In this document: piece by piece, positions 10,301 through 19,484 of the stretch
Numbering within the stretch: the first letter of the stretch is position 1
Layout: each line of letters opens with the position of its first letter
NCBI GenBank assembly: GCA_046530935.1
Contig: JBHEQW010000095.1
Coordinates: 1 to 20,199 of the forward strand
Direction of reading: 5' to 3'
Origin: Arsenophonus sp046530935
GTDB taxonomy: Bacteria > Pseudomonadota > Gammaproteobacteria > Enterobacterales > Enterobacteriaceae
DNA length: 20,199 bases
Notes under the pieces: generated by a model
Told to the model about the DNA's origin: nothing
Databases searched by the model: none
Seen by the model: the letters and a program-made list of their open reading frames with translations, nothing else
Translations under genes and position numbers: made by a program

Positions 10301-11228
10301 GGAATTGATTTAATGGAGATGCATTATTAAGAATATTAGTTCTGACGTTAATAAGCAGAGCAATAAAAAACAGTCTGCTGCCATAAAACCAACTCCTTAT
10401 AAAATTGAGCTACAGGAGATGCCACAGACCTACGCTAACTGCGTCGATATATCTGAATTACTTGGATTATTATAAGATAATTTGGTATTTTGCCTTATTA
10501 AAACGCTGGTTTCTGGATGATAGCCTGGTCTGCATTGCCAAAAAATCCAGCTGTACCACCTGATTTGATCTCAACTGATGCCGTAGGCCTAACTTCATCA
10601 CATTAGCGCCAGCAAGTTACGGCCCTATGATAGATGTAATGTGGTTTACGTTGCTATAGCAAAAATAGCATAGAAAGAAAGAGACGTGGCTGGAATATAT
10701 TGCAGTCTTCAAGCTGGTTGCCATGGCGTTTAAAAGTATCAAAAAGCTGACATCTATAATAATTCTATTCTAGAACAACGAAAAGCAATAGTAAATCCTA
10801 CAGTATATAATCTCTTTTATAACAGCTCCTTTAAAATTCAGGTGTTTAGCCTACAGCCCTATTTCAATATTTACTGTTTGTATGGCGATGTTGTGATAAC
10901 AAGGTTGCTTTTTTAGAAATCCATTCAAGAAATTCATAAAGGTTGTGCTGGCGCTCAACATGTTGATGGTTGTAGTGGGTAACTGCTGATTTCTACCAAT
11001 AACGTTGGTAGTTAACCTGTTTAATACGTGCATTCATGACGCCTGCTATGTGGAAAAAAGATTATAGCCTACAGCGCAATCACCGTAGATGCGGCCATTA
11101 AAAAAAATTTATTGCTATATTTGTTATTTTACCGAGTAGATGTAAGCTGCCAGCAGCATAAAAAATCCATCGTCTACTTTCCGTGCTAATGGTAATTACA
11201 TTTTACATGGAACTTGTTAGAATAATAG
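7300..11228. other. unassigned decayed DNA, visibly richer in GC
   Basis: By eye this stretch has more GC than the insertion-sequence relics on either side; individual lines around 8.4-8.6 kb approach 50 percent. All six frames are broken. Readings that look protein-like but match no family I can name include a hydrophobic stretch in 7431-7655 (LLILFTMSLLLGAVMHLTML), a minus-strand stretch 8060-7869 with one likely membrane segment, LANASSEAFRGQEVWMRL near 9600, and KIELQEMPQTYANCVDISEL near 10405. They could be remains of one acquired cluster or of several unrelated genes. No function is proposed. Confidence 0.5.
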
Positions 11229-11453
11229 GTGGAATTTCACGCCAAGATGTTTACTGTCGCCAAGACTGTGCAGGTAGATTTTCTGAGTGTAATACGTGAT
11301 GAAATTTACCAGTTGGATGCTTATTGCCAATTTGGAATATCCATGAAGGACTTTATTGATACCATCTCACAATGTATCTCAGTCTGCAAAAGTTTGGAGA
11401 TTGTGCAGGAAACATATGGCATTAGCACAGTCAGCGGTAAAATAATAAGCTAA
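11229..11453 (+). pseudogene. stop-free 74-codon relic, unknown
   Basis: An open frame beginning MEFHAKMFTVAKTV continues with DFLSVIRDEIYQLDAY, then stops at 11451-11453. The composition is protein-like and soluble, with no signal peptide or membrane segment. There is no convincing ribosome binding site, and I do not recognise the family. It lies just upstream of two more stop-free stretches on the same strand, which suggests remains of one coding strand. It may equally be a chance open frame in a GC-richer block. Confidence 0.25.
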
Positions 11454-11715
11454 ATCGTGTAAGTTGGCAGCGTATGTCGTTTCTGGTGACGCGATATATA
11501 ACATCAATACCATTCGTTATTCTATAACGATGCCAACTATGCACAGCTTGTGGTTGTGGTGAGCTGCTTCATGCAGATCTTTATCTTACTAGCCACCCAG
11601 TTAAGGTAGTCGTGGAAAGTACTAGCACCAGGTCCTCGTATGGCACATCTCATGCATAACAATTTTTTTATAATCAGCCTTTTTAGCAAAGCTATTGCAA
11701 GCCAAATGAGTTTAA

Positions 11716-11925
11716 AACTTCAGCAGCTATGAGTGCTGCGTTTTCTCAAAACACCGGCTAGATACGTTTTTCATGCATGTTACTAGAGATGCTAGTCTTA
11801 TTATATACACTCATGAAGTAGAGTCTGGCCTAGACAAAGGTAATGCAAAAATCGTAATGACCTTTGATGATAGCAAGGTGAAAAATGATTGTACTATGTG
11901 GGTTTGGTCATATCGCCTCGGCTAG
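11716..11925 (+). pseudogene. stop-free 69-codon relic, unknown
   Basis: The stretch lies between two in-frame stops and reads DTFFMHVTRDASLIIYTHE followed by VESGLDKGNAKIVMTFDD, ending WVWSYRLG before TAG. The alternating hydrophobic pattern looks like real beta-strand protein, more so than most open stretches in this block. There is no start codon with a ribosome binding site, and I cannot name a family. An adjacent reading in another frame (AAMSAAFSQNTG) joins its 5' side and may be the same gene before a frameshift. Confidence 0.3.
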
Positions 11926-11949
11926 TCGGAGTTCAATATTAGCTAGATA

Positions 11950-12114
11950 ATGATCCGTAAACTCTTTGAGATTAATGAGGAGTTGGTTTTCTCAAGATGT
12001 GTTGCAAAGAGAGCCGGAACAAGAGGCCTTGGAGCTCCCAACTACGTGTCAGTTAAGTTTTTTGCTATTGGCGAATCCAACTCTCTACATGCGTATTCGT
12101 TATGTGGCACATGA
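11950..12114 (+). pseudogene. 54-codon relic, unknown
   Basis: ATG 11950 opens a 54-codon frame reading MIRKLFEINEELVFSRC, then RAGTRGLGAPNYVSVKFFAI, ending at TGA 12112-12114. It starts 25 bases after the stop of the preceding relic. The Gly-rich centre looks like genuine protein sequence, but I do not recognise it. The longer overlapping frame 11966-12196 takes over after the stop and may hold the continuation after a frameshift (LYMRIRYVAHEHYVKLVV). It could be part of the same lost gene as the preceding relic. Confidence 0.3.
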
Positions 12115-13004
12115 GCATTATGTAAAGCTTGTTGTGTGCCGTAAATATCATTCACTTGCTTGGCTTTTATCAGAAGTCATCAATTGTGCACTATAGATAG
12201 GAACTTGGCAAGCTCAACCTCGTCTTCTGCAATGATCTAAAAAACTACTTTATCATGACAATGAAAAGCATTATAAAACAGGCGTGGTATTGTTTCTCGT
12301 GAGTTTAGTCTGCGCTTCCAATTAGTTGTTAGCAATTCTAAAGGGTGTATTATAGGAATAAACGTTATAACAACCTAATTTTAATTATGAAAACGTCTGA
12401 GTTACACTCGCATAAATGTTCTCAGGTGTTAGCGGGCATGTATACACTGCTTTACCGTTAAGAGTACATGACCTATATATATTAATCACAAGGCTCTGTA
12501 GTGGAAAGATGTCATAGATTAAATTAAGCGCAGTGCTTGATTGCTTGCGCCTGTAACCCTGTTTGCTAAAGTTATAACACTGATTGGTAAAGATAGAAAA
12601 ATGATAAGTCATATCTGAGTTGTGTAGCGTCGCTCCAACTTCTTTTTCTACACTGAGCAGAAATTTAAGCCATAATGCCTTCTGAATACACATAGGAGTA
12701 GCGTCCTCAACGCAAACCTTGACTGTGGGGATCTATGTTGGTTCCAAATATATTCAAGATAAGCAGGTTGCATCCGTGCGATGCATTTAAGGAACTTTTT
12801 TACACCGCAATGAAAATCTGGTGAAACTCTATTGCCATTAACTTTCTGACGCTTACTAGTGCTTCCAGGGATAAAACTGGCTAGAGGATTACGCCATGAA
12901 AAATCTATTGATACAGCTCAGTATCTGAGAGAAATTAAGCTATTAGTTGATGGTGTGGATATCACATGGTTTTAAAAGGCTATCTTGGCAAAGATAGTTT
13001 TAGT
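12115..13004. other. unassigned decayed DNA
   Basis: I identify nothing here. The minus-strand open stretch 12693-12385 (102 codons) is the longest unexplained frame in the window. It has no ribosome binding site and matches no family I know; with several Cys and Tyr codons scattered irregularly it looks like chance. Confidence 0.45.
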
Positions 13005-14030
13005 AAAAGTATCTTATACTGCATGAAAATTTTTCATAGAGGAATTGCTATAAAAAGCAAAGAGTTATACAGATCAAAGAGACTTTTTCTTCACTTTACG
13101 GTTACATTAAAGGTAGCTATCAGTAGATAGCTGGGCGACAATTTGTAAGATGACCTTTATTAATAAATTGAAGCAACTCATTTCACTTTAACTTGCCTGT
13201 ATTATTATAGTGAATATAGTATCTGCTTGATAGCTTCATTAAATAATATTATAGTGAGTTTTATTGCAAAATCAATGATTTCATGAAGATCTAATAATCT
13301 TACTAAAACTCCTCTGGCGAAATTATATCACAAGGATAAATTATTTAGTTTTATCTGCTGTATATGTTAAATAGCTTAACTTTACGCGTGGAGTTAGAGT
13401 AATAAATAAGCATTGATTTAAAATAGCCTCTATATGGCATCAATGCTTTCTAGCTTTAGTAAAGATAGCTAATAAAAATGCACCAAAGTAGTATTATTGA
13501 AGTTTGCGAAACATTTTTCTTGAATCCTTTAAATAGAAGCGTTTATATCCCAAATAGGAAAGCTAAAAAACTCTGCAGAGGAAAAGATAAAAGGAAATAA
13601 TGAATCGCTGGTTTAATCGCCAGAGATCTACAGAGTCATGTAAGCGATGAGATTCTTAAAAAGTTTAATGCGGAGTCTGTTATAGCAATTTTCTTGAGCC
13701 AATCTTTGATAAAGAGTCTATCTTTTGCTTGAATAGAGATAAATTTTACTAAACTCATTGCCAATGAGCATGAAGTTAGTAAGCATAGCTTATGAAGTTA
13801 AATAATCATAGAGTTATTTATTGGTAAGAAATTTCACATTTAAACTATGAATAGTTATATCACCCGATTAAAAGAATGGATGAGTAGATTTCATGGTATA
13901 TGATTGTTTTATTTGCTAAATAATCTGACCTGGAAAAAATTGTTTAAAAGCACAACAATTGAAATACAGACGTAGCTACAAATTTCAGAGCGAGTAAAAC
14001 AACAATTTTTTTTGCTACATTGCAATTTAC
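13005..14030 (+). mobile_element. IS1595-like transposase relic, copy C
   Basis: Copy C is the inverted counterpart of copy B and aligns with its reverse complement along about 1 kb; the best block is TAAAAGGAAATAATGAATCG near 13590, shared with 15390-15370. Read with B, the translation shows the order expected of this DDE transposase type: a zinc-ribbon-like start, the LTKTPLARL-type segment (AKTPLA-L in relatives), ESFK near 13525, an IARDR-type segment, then a C-terminal NSYI-RLKEWMSRFHG block at about 13850-13895 (family N-Y-SRLKGWMRRFHGVAT-YL-NYLGW). The family name is from memory of IS1595-type proteins. Stops and small indels occur throughout. Its 3' end faces that of copy B, 0.9 kb away. 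Confidence 0.68.
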
Positions 14031-14070
14031 AATCACGTCAACGTGCTCTGTTAGCGTCGCTAATAAACGT

Positions 14071-14084
14071 TCTCTAGCTAGAGA
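14071..14084. repeat. 14-bp perfect palindrome
   Basis: TCTCTAGCTAGAGA is perfectly self-complementary, with no loop. It lies 62 bases before a longer hairpin. It could be an operator-like site or chance. Confidence 0.45.
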
Positions 14085-14145
14085 GGCTTGGTTGGTTACT
14101 AAACGTGCCGAGAAATTACTGCCTAAGAAAGTGTGTTCTGCTAAT

Positions 14146-14168
14146 AACCAACCAGCTGCTGGTTGGTT
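14146..14168. repeat. hairpin with perfect 10-bp stem
   Basis: AACCAACCAG and CTGGTTGGTT pair perfectly around a CTG loop. The related direct sequence TTGGTTGGTTA also occurs about 60 bases upstream (near 14088). No T run follows, so an ordinary terminator is unlikely. A stem this long with half GC is somewhat beyond chance expectation for a window this size. Confidence 0.55.
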
Positions 14169-14944
14169 GATAGCATTTTCTCTGGCTAGTGTTCCAAACT
14201 CTTTGATATCGAAGACGATGCCCTAGCATCGATGATCGCCTGGGCTATGCTGACAAACAAGAAGCGTATGAGAAATTGACATTCAATCGGTAATTTTGTA
14301 TTTAACTGGCGAACTCTTATGGTTTAGGGTGAGCATGAGTACATTGATAAACAATCACTAGGTCACAATTGTGATGATTTTAGACCTATATGGACTTCCA
14401 TCCATATGCATGTGATTTTACACTATTACTACGTCGCTCTCAGTATTTATTATTCCGAAATAATGAAATGCCTGTTAAATTGCTATAAGCCGAAGTATCA
14501 GGACTTTTCTTATGTGTGTATGCCTACAAAAAATGAGAAAACCTAATGTGTTTGTTAGATAACAAACACTAGCATTGCCAACATATAGCCGCTAAAAGAA
14601 ACCATAGCATACCTACGCCGTTGGTTTATTCGAGAGCGACGGTAATAACTGCATCAGTTAGCTTTGACAAGATTTGCTTTAATATCAATTAAACCTAACA
14701 TAGTGGTTTAACTGGAAAGTTGCAGGCCAATGCTCTGATAAGTGCAAATTAAAACAGATGATGCTAGATGTTTAACTGATTATCGGCCAGGATGTGTGCT
14801 GCTAAAAACGCATGCATTGGTAGAAACTGCGGCGTCAGTTGAAAGTATAAAGGCAACCTAGGTAAATGTCCTTACTTGTTTTTGGGTTGGCAAATTTGGC
14901 GATTCAAGATAATGTTTATGATATGACGCTTCACAGCAAAGTAA

Positions 14945-15990
14945 TTATGTAATTAAAGCCATGTAGCAAAGATTGTTGTTTTGCTTGCGCTGCAATTTGT
15001 ATCCACATCTGTATTTCAATTGTTGTTCTTTTAAACAATTTCCTCAAGACCAGATTATTTAGTAAATAAAACAATCATATACCATGAAATCTGCTCATCT
15101 ATTCTTTTAATCGGCTGATATAACTATTCAGAGTTTAAATGTGAAATTCCTTGCCAATAAATAACTCTATGATTATTTGACTTCATTAAGCCATGCTCAC
15201 TAATTTCATGCTAACTGGTAAAAGTTTAGTAAAATTTATCTCTATTCAAGCAAAAGATAGACTCTTTATCAAAGATTCGCTCAAGAAAATTGCTATAACA
15301 CACTCTGCATTAAACTTTTTAAGAATCTCATCGCCTACATAACTCTGTCGATCTCTGGCGATTAAATCAGCGATTCATTATTTCCTTTTATATTTTCCTA
15401 TCCCGTATTTTTTAGCTTTCATATGTGGAATATGGTAAATGTTTCTTTTAAATGATTCAGAGAAAAATGTTTAGTAAATTTCAACAATATCACTTAGTGC
15501 ATTTATGTTAGCTATTGCTGCTGAAGCAAGGAAAGAATTATGCCATTTAAACACCTTTTGTAAATCAATGACTTTTTGTTTCGTTGACTAATATTAAAGT
15601 CAAACTATTCAATATGCATTGCAAATAACAAAACCATTTATACTTCTGATAAAGTTTTGCAAGAGAAGTTTTAGTGAGATTATAAAATCTTTTCCTACAA
15701 TCGTGGATTTTGCAACGATATTGCTTTTGTAATGATAAAGTAAATCTACTAAGTAGATAATTTATTTATTCACTATGAGAATATTGGTGGGAAAAGTGGA
15801 ATGAGTTTCTTCAACGCATTAAGCCACATTATCTTACAGATTGCCGTCGAGCTAACTAAACTAATGAGATGTACATTTATGTTAACAGGAAGTGTGAGAA
15901 AAAAGTTCTTTGATCTATATAACTTTTTGCTTTTTCATGCCAAGTTCTCTAGCTAAAATCCTTCATGATGATATAGATAATTTTTATCAA
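14945..15990 (-). mobile_element. IS1595-like transposase relic, copy B (best preserved)
   Basis: Minus-strand reading starts at ATG near 15937 (MKKQKV) and runs to about 14950. Blocks in order: CRKRFYNLTKTSLAKLYQKY with WFCYL (family C-KTFN-LTGTPLARLR-KERW), then FFSESFKRN followed by HMKAKKYGIGKYKRK. Next come DLIARDRQSYVGDEILKKFN (family VLIARDR-G), and finally NSYISRLKE-MSRFHG. About six stops lie within this span, so it is inactive. Copies A and C confirm the boundaries. Downstream of its tail the sequence leaves homology with copy C soon after CTACAT (near 14955), which marks the likely element end. On the other side lie a short possible IS481 fragment and the second IS256-family relic. 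Confidence 0.7.
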
Positions 15991-15994
15991 TAAC

Positions 15995-16060
15995 GTTTGT
16001 TAATCTAACACAGATGCAGTTAAAGAGGCGTTATTAGCAAATCTAGTGTATGGTGCTCAT
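15995..16060 (+). mobile_element. possible short IS481 C-terminal fragment
   Basis: The segment GCAAATCTAGTGTATGG at 16037-16053, with its 5' flank, closely resembles the minus-strand C-terminal part of IS481-family copy 1 near 4000. The readings are EALLANLVYG here and ELLTNLAYG there. It is too short for a firm call. Confidence 0.3.
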
Positions 16061-17270
16061 GGTATTATGCTCACCTCTGATACTTCATTAATCTGATCTT
16101 CATCCTTAAATTGAATGTTGTTTACTATTAAGTTGTCACAGAAGATCAAATACTTTTTCCCCGTTTCCAGCTTTTCTGATCAGAGTATAGCACCTTAAAT
16201 AGCATTGAAATGGTTATTTTTCTCAAACCACAGTTTTTTGCTCGTCAGCATCGTAGCTTGACTCTCGCAAAAGCCTATTCAATTAGATTCTTTGTTCTTG
16301 TTGACGAAAAATGCACTGATGGTAAGTATTGAATGCCAACAATTCTTCTTTATCTTTTTACAGTTTTTTCATTGCTTTAGGATATTCCGTTGTAAACATT
16401 GTTAATAAAATATCAATGGCTTTATTAGTGGTATTGCAGCCATCTGTTAGGTAGACATACATTCAGCTCAGATTTAACTTTTTATTGCATGCCTTTTTGG
16501 AATGAACCCAGTACATTAGATGTTTTGTATACCCAATACATGGTTGGTGCTGCTGCGCATTCAGAAACGTCTCTTTGCACCATTGAATTTACAAAAACAA
16601 AGTGCAGCTGTCTTACGTAGCAGATCTGGAAGATATAGTTAAGTCAGGCGCTCGTGGGGAATTAAGAAATCATGGCAAGTTTAGTTCTGATTCCAGATAA
16701 GCATATTCGATCGCAGCTAGCTATTTACATACATGCTCAGCGAGGATAATAATCCTCCATCTAGGCGTTGGCAAAGACGATATCATTTTTCCTGCGATTA
16801 CTGTATATCTATGCTATTAACTTAGAAATAAACGTGGTGCGCATTGCTTAAATCACGGATGCACAACAATTATCTCTGTTTTTTAAGCCATTACTATTTC
16901 AGTCTGCTGATAGTTGATGTTACGTACTTGAGATAGAGCATATGCTTTTTCATCAATATAATTGCCATCTCAATCAGCTTCGTGAAAATCATTTGTGGAT
17001 AATGAATGCAGGTCTTTGTATGCAAGTATAACTACAGTAGTAACTATTCGAGGCTTTTTACACGCTTTAGATAAGGCAGTAAGCAAGGAGCTGTTGAAGC
17101 ATATTCTGTTGCAGCTACGATCTCCTTGACCTTATGTACTTTAATTTTAAGATCGCCAATACCAATCTGTATAGTTCGCTGTAGCAAATAAGCTCGTTAT
17201 AACAGATTTTTTTGATACCTGTTTAAGAAAGTGTGTTCACATGTTGTCATGGCATGTTGTCTTTAACCTA
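16060..17270 (-). mobile_element. IS256-family transposase relic, copy 2, near full length
   Basis: Read downward from about 17270. Blocks: IQIGIGDLKIKVHKVKE (family QTGIG-I-VKVPKVRDR), LLPYLKRVKSLE-LL-LYL (family LLPPYLKR-KSLEELLPWLYLKG), then STISRLK and RDLSNAHHVYF-VNSI (family RRYVY-WVDGIY). Next LAAIEYAYLESEL (family LVAIEDGYRESEL), MYWVYKTSNVLGSFQKGMQ (family QRCWVHKTANVL--LPKS-Q), TNKAIDILLTMFTTEYPKAM, the altered NLIE-AFARVKLR for NPIESTFATVRLR, and NNIQFKDEDQIN at the end. Nearly the whole protein is traceable, unlike copy 1, but stops and frameshifts are many and the NPIEST motif is broken. It lies between IS1595-like copy B and IS481-family copy 2 and shares the end sequence of copy 1. 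Confidence 0.82.
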
Positions 17271-17284
17271 CAGTCTTAACTGTG

Positions 17285-17985
17285 GTGGCTATAAATCTGT
17301 ATGGCGCCATTACGGATGAGTCCATGCAATGGACCACTTGTAATATCTAGTTTCGCAGATATTTGTATGGTGGATTTTTTCATGCGATATCATTTCTATA
17401 TTTATTATAATCATGCACGAAATTAAGCACCAGGATGATAAGATACCATCTCTGAAACCTAATATACGAAAAATGAGCATAATTCAATAAAACTTCCTGA
17501 TATTACCTTTTCGTAGGTATAGATTATGGCCATAGATTGGGTTTTATCCGTCTTTATAAGTCTAAGAGTGTAGCTAATACTAGCGCTTATTACGTGATCT
17601 TAACCAAGCATCTCTTCCATGTCTATTCATCTGGTACTTACAAGTAATATAAAAGAATTTACAGACTATTTTTTACGAGAATGTTAAGGCACTGAAAAAC
17701 ATGAATTCAGCCATTTGTGTATAGAGAGAGTTTGCCATAAAATATCCGCTTACTGATCAGAGGCATCCTCAAAGGAATGGTATTCTCGATCGATTTAATG
17801 AGTGTATAGAAGATGGCTATAAAGCCATAATTTTAATTCTGTCCAAGAGCTTGAGATCACTACTCTGCATCATATGTTTTTTGATGCCATCAATAAAATG
17901 ATAGAAATCAGTATTTTGCAGTAAAACTACATTGCAGTCTATGAAAGATTTGTTCAAAGTTAAACCTAAATTATTCAAAAAAACC
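17285..17985 (+). mobile_element. IS481-family transposase relic, copy 2, C-terminus preserved
   Basis: Plus-strand blocks: SVWRHYG-VHAMDH near 17300 (family VYKWRHRD-VHDRSH), LPDITF for the YLPQM segment, then a degraded VFI-LYKSKS region. EFTDYF and KHEFSHLCIE follow, then YPLTDQRHPQRNGILDRFNE and CIEDGY (family LTPP-RPQTNGMVERFNGRIEDVL). The end is LQSMKDLFKVKPKLFKK (family TPLQAMK-W---P-LFKK), so the natural C-terminus survives here, while copy 1 has lost it. The helix-turn-helix N-terminus is missing or unreadable. The pump pseudogene resumes within a few bases of its end, so this marks the edge of an insertion into that gene. Confidence 0.8.
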
Positions 17986-17987
17986 AT

Positions 17988-18350
17988 CTTATCCCCAAAA
18001 TATAAGACCTATCGTAAATTTTCGATCACTATTTTTTGTTGCTTCAATTGTGCTTTTCGTTTTGGTCGTATTTGTCCTAACTCCAGTGTTTTATAAAACA
18101 ATATTAAAATCTATCCATCTAAATGTTTAATCATGGTAAATAGCCTGGCTTTTTTAGCTGGTTTACACGCATGTTTTGAAAAAAGCGAGCATTACTCATT
18201 ATATCATAAGTATTGTTGGTGTGCTTAAAGGCACAGACCGTTACATAGTGATTTTTGTTATATTAGTAATATATGTATAGCATTTTTCGAAAGTTACACT
18301 ATTCGTTTCTTCCTGCAGAAGATCAATAGGTACTTGACAATGATTTAGAT
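17988..18350 (+). pseudogene. acrB: AcrB-type RND efflux pump pseudogene, segment 1
   Basis: AcrB is the inner-membrane proton-driven pump of the AcrAB-TolC multidrug efflux system. Across two frames this segment reads KYKTYRKFSITIF then VLFVLVVFVLTPVFYKTILK. E. coli AcrB has TGAIYRQFSITIV followed by LSVLVALILTPALCATMLK at about residues 464-499. It continues with HACFEKSEHYS (NRMFEKSTHHY), ISIVGVLKGTDRY (DSVGGILRSTGRY) and SSCRRSIGT or LPAEDQ (SSFLPDEDQG, about residue 565). The 5' half of the gene (residues 1 to about 460) is not seen directly upstream, where the IS481-family and IS256-family relics lie, nor anywhere else in the window. Closely related pumps of the same family could give the same matches, so the symbol is the best guess rather than certain. 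Confidence 0.82.
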
Positions 18351-19484
18351 CCTATAAGGTTCAATTTAGGAATAGATAATTGCTTTATTTTTAAGTTGAA
18401 AAGTAATATAATCATAAACCGTTATGCAGGTAGTAGAGCAGATCAGCTAAAATACCTTATTTGGGAATAAGATCACTGATTTTTCTTCTCTTGTATTGAG
18501 GATATGCTCAAGTTCTGTAATTTTCATGTCTGTAATCTGATTGAAGTTAGTCCATTTAAGGTTAAAGGAAAGTAAGTCTATTACTCTATTTTATTTTTTA
18601 TTTAGGCCACGACCCCATGAATGATAAGGTCTGCTAAAGAAGACATATCAGCATCAGTGATGTGTAACCTCAATGATCTGCTTATGTATAGAAAACCAAG
18701 AACTGTTATTGCCATTCAGTGCTTTAAAGTTAGAGAAGAAAAGTATTTGTCATGATATCAGGAGGCATCTATAACAATCTCAGCACGTTTATTTTGAAAT
18801 ATACTGATAATCATCTTCCTTTTAGCTTTTCTGATAAAGTTAGTAAAAATAAGGTTATGATTGAGCCTTACAAATACAGTATCAATATCAAAATAACTGG
18901 CTTGTTGCTTTAGATTAGTCTCAGAGGATTTCTGTTCAATAGCAACTCTATTAGAAATAGAGTGGAGCTAGGCTTTGATTCTTCCTTCTAATAGTGATAA
19001 GGTTTGCTTCGATGAAAAAAGCAGGAGATACAGCTTTTCTCTGCCAGTATCTCTATCTTTATATAGCCATATAAGTGTTTTATTGCTAATAGTAATTACA
19101 TGATTTAAACGCAGTTTCCAACTGATAACTTCAAGCGAGGTATGTAAGGAAGTTCTTTATGGATAAGAGACTAAGTTAGTTATAAGGACCTGAGTGTCCT
19201 CGGTTTTCTGATTAAATGCATTCAGTGGAGATGGAATTAGATGTCTAGGTTTCACTAAGATATTAATCAGATCTTATACAAGAATAAATTCCATTAAAGT
19301 CAGATCAGTATTATGGTTCACTTTTCTGCTTAGAAGTGGGAAAGGCCGAGCGAATTCTATAAGCAATTGGACCATGATTAACGCCGTCAGTTATTCCGGT
19401 TTTAATCTGAAATCACTCATGAAAAGTCAAATGGTTTCTATTCATGCAAGAGAATCTCCGATAGTGTAATTACACTAATTTTAT
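18351..19484. mobile_element. unidentified 1.1 kb insert within the pump pseudogene
   Basis: This block separates two colinear parts of the acrB relic and so was inserted or is a rearranged piece. On the minus strand a protein-like reading runs from about 19080 to 18590 with only a few stops: IWLYKDRDTGREKLYLLLFS, LLEGRIKA, QQASYFDIDTVFVRLNHN, then IFQNKRAEIVIDAS-YHDKYF. I expect a transposase given the surroundings, but I cannot match it to a family, and terminal repeats are not evident. The plus-strand reading GGIYNNLSTFILKYTDNHL near 18760 is an alternative. Confidence 0.4.

Larger units (their letters stand above)
14031..14944. other. unidentified core between two inverted IS1595-like relics
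   Basis: This 0.9 kb segment is unique in the window. Its left third is GC-richer and contains an open stretch 14020-14226 and two strong palindromes, listed separately. Near 14390-14470 one frame reads DFHPYACDFTLLLRRSQYLL then FRNNEMPVKLL, which looks like real protein, but I cannot place it. It may be host sequence trapped between two insertions, or a passenger. Confidence 0.4.

Noticed and set aside
12385..12693. 102-codon minus-strand open frame as a gene
   Set aside because: No ribosome binding site, no recognisable family and irregular composition; its length is possible by chance in this block.
14020..14226. 68-codon open frame as a gene
   Set aside because: Its start is in the tail of IS1595-like copy C and much of it is palindrome sequence; no family resemblance.
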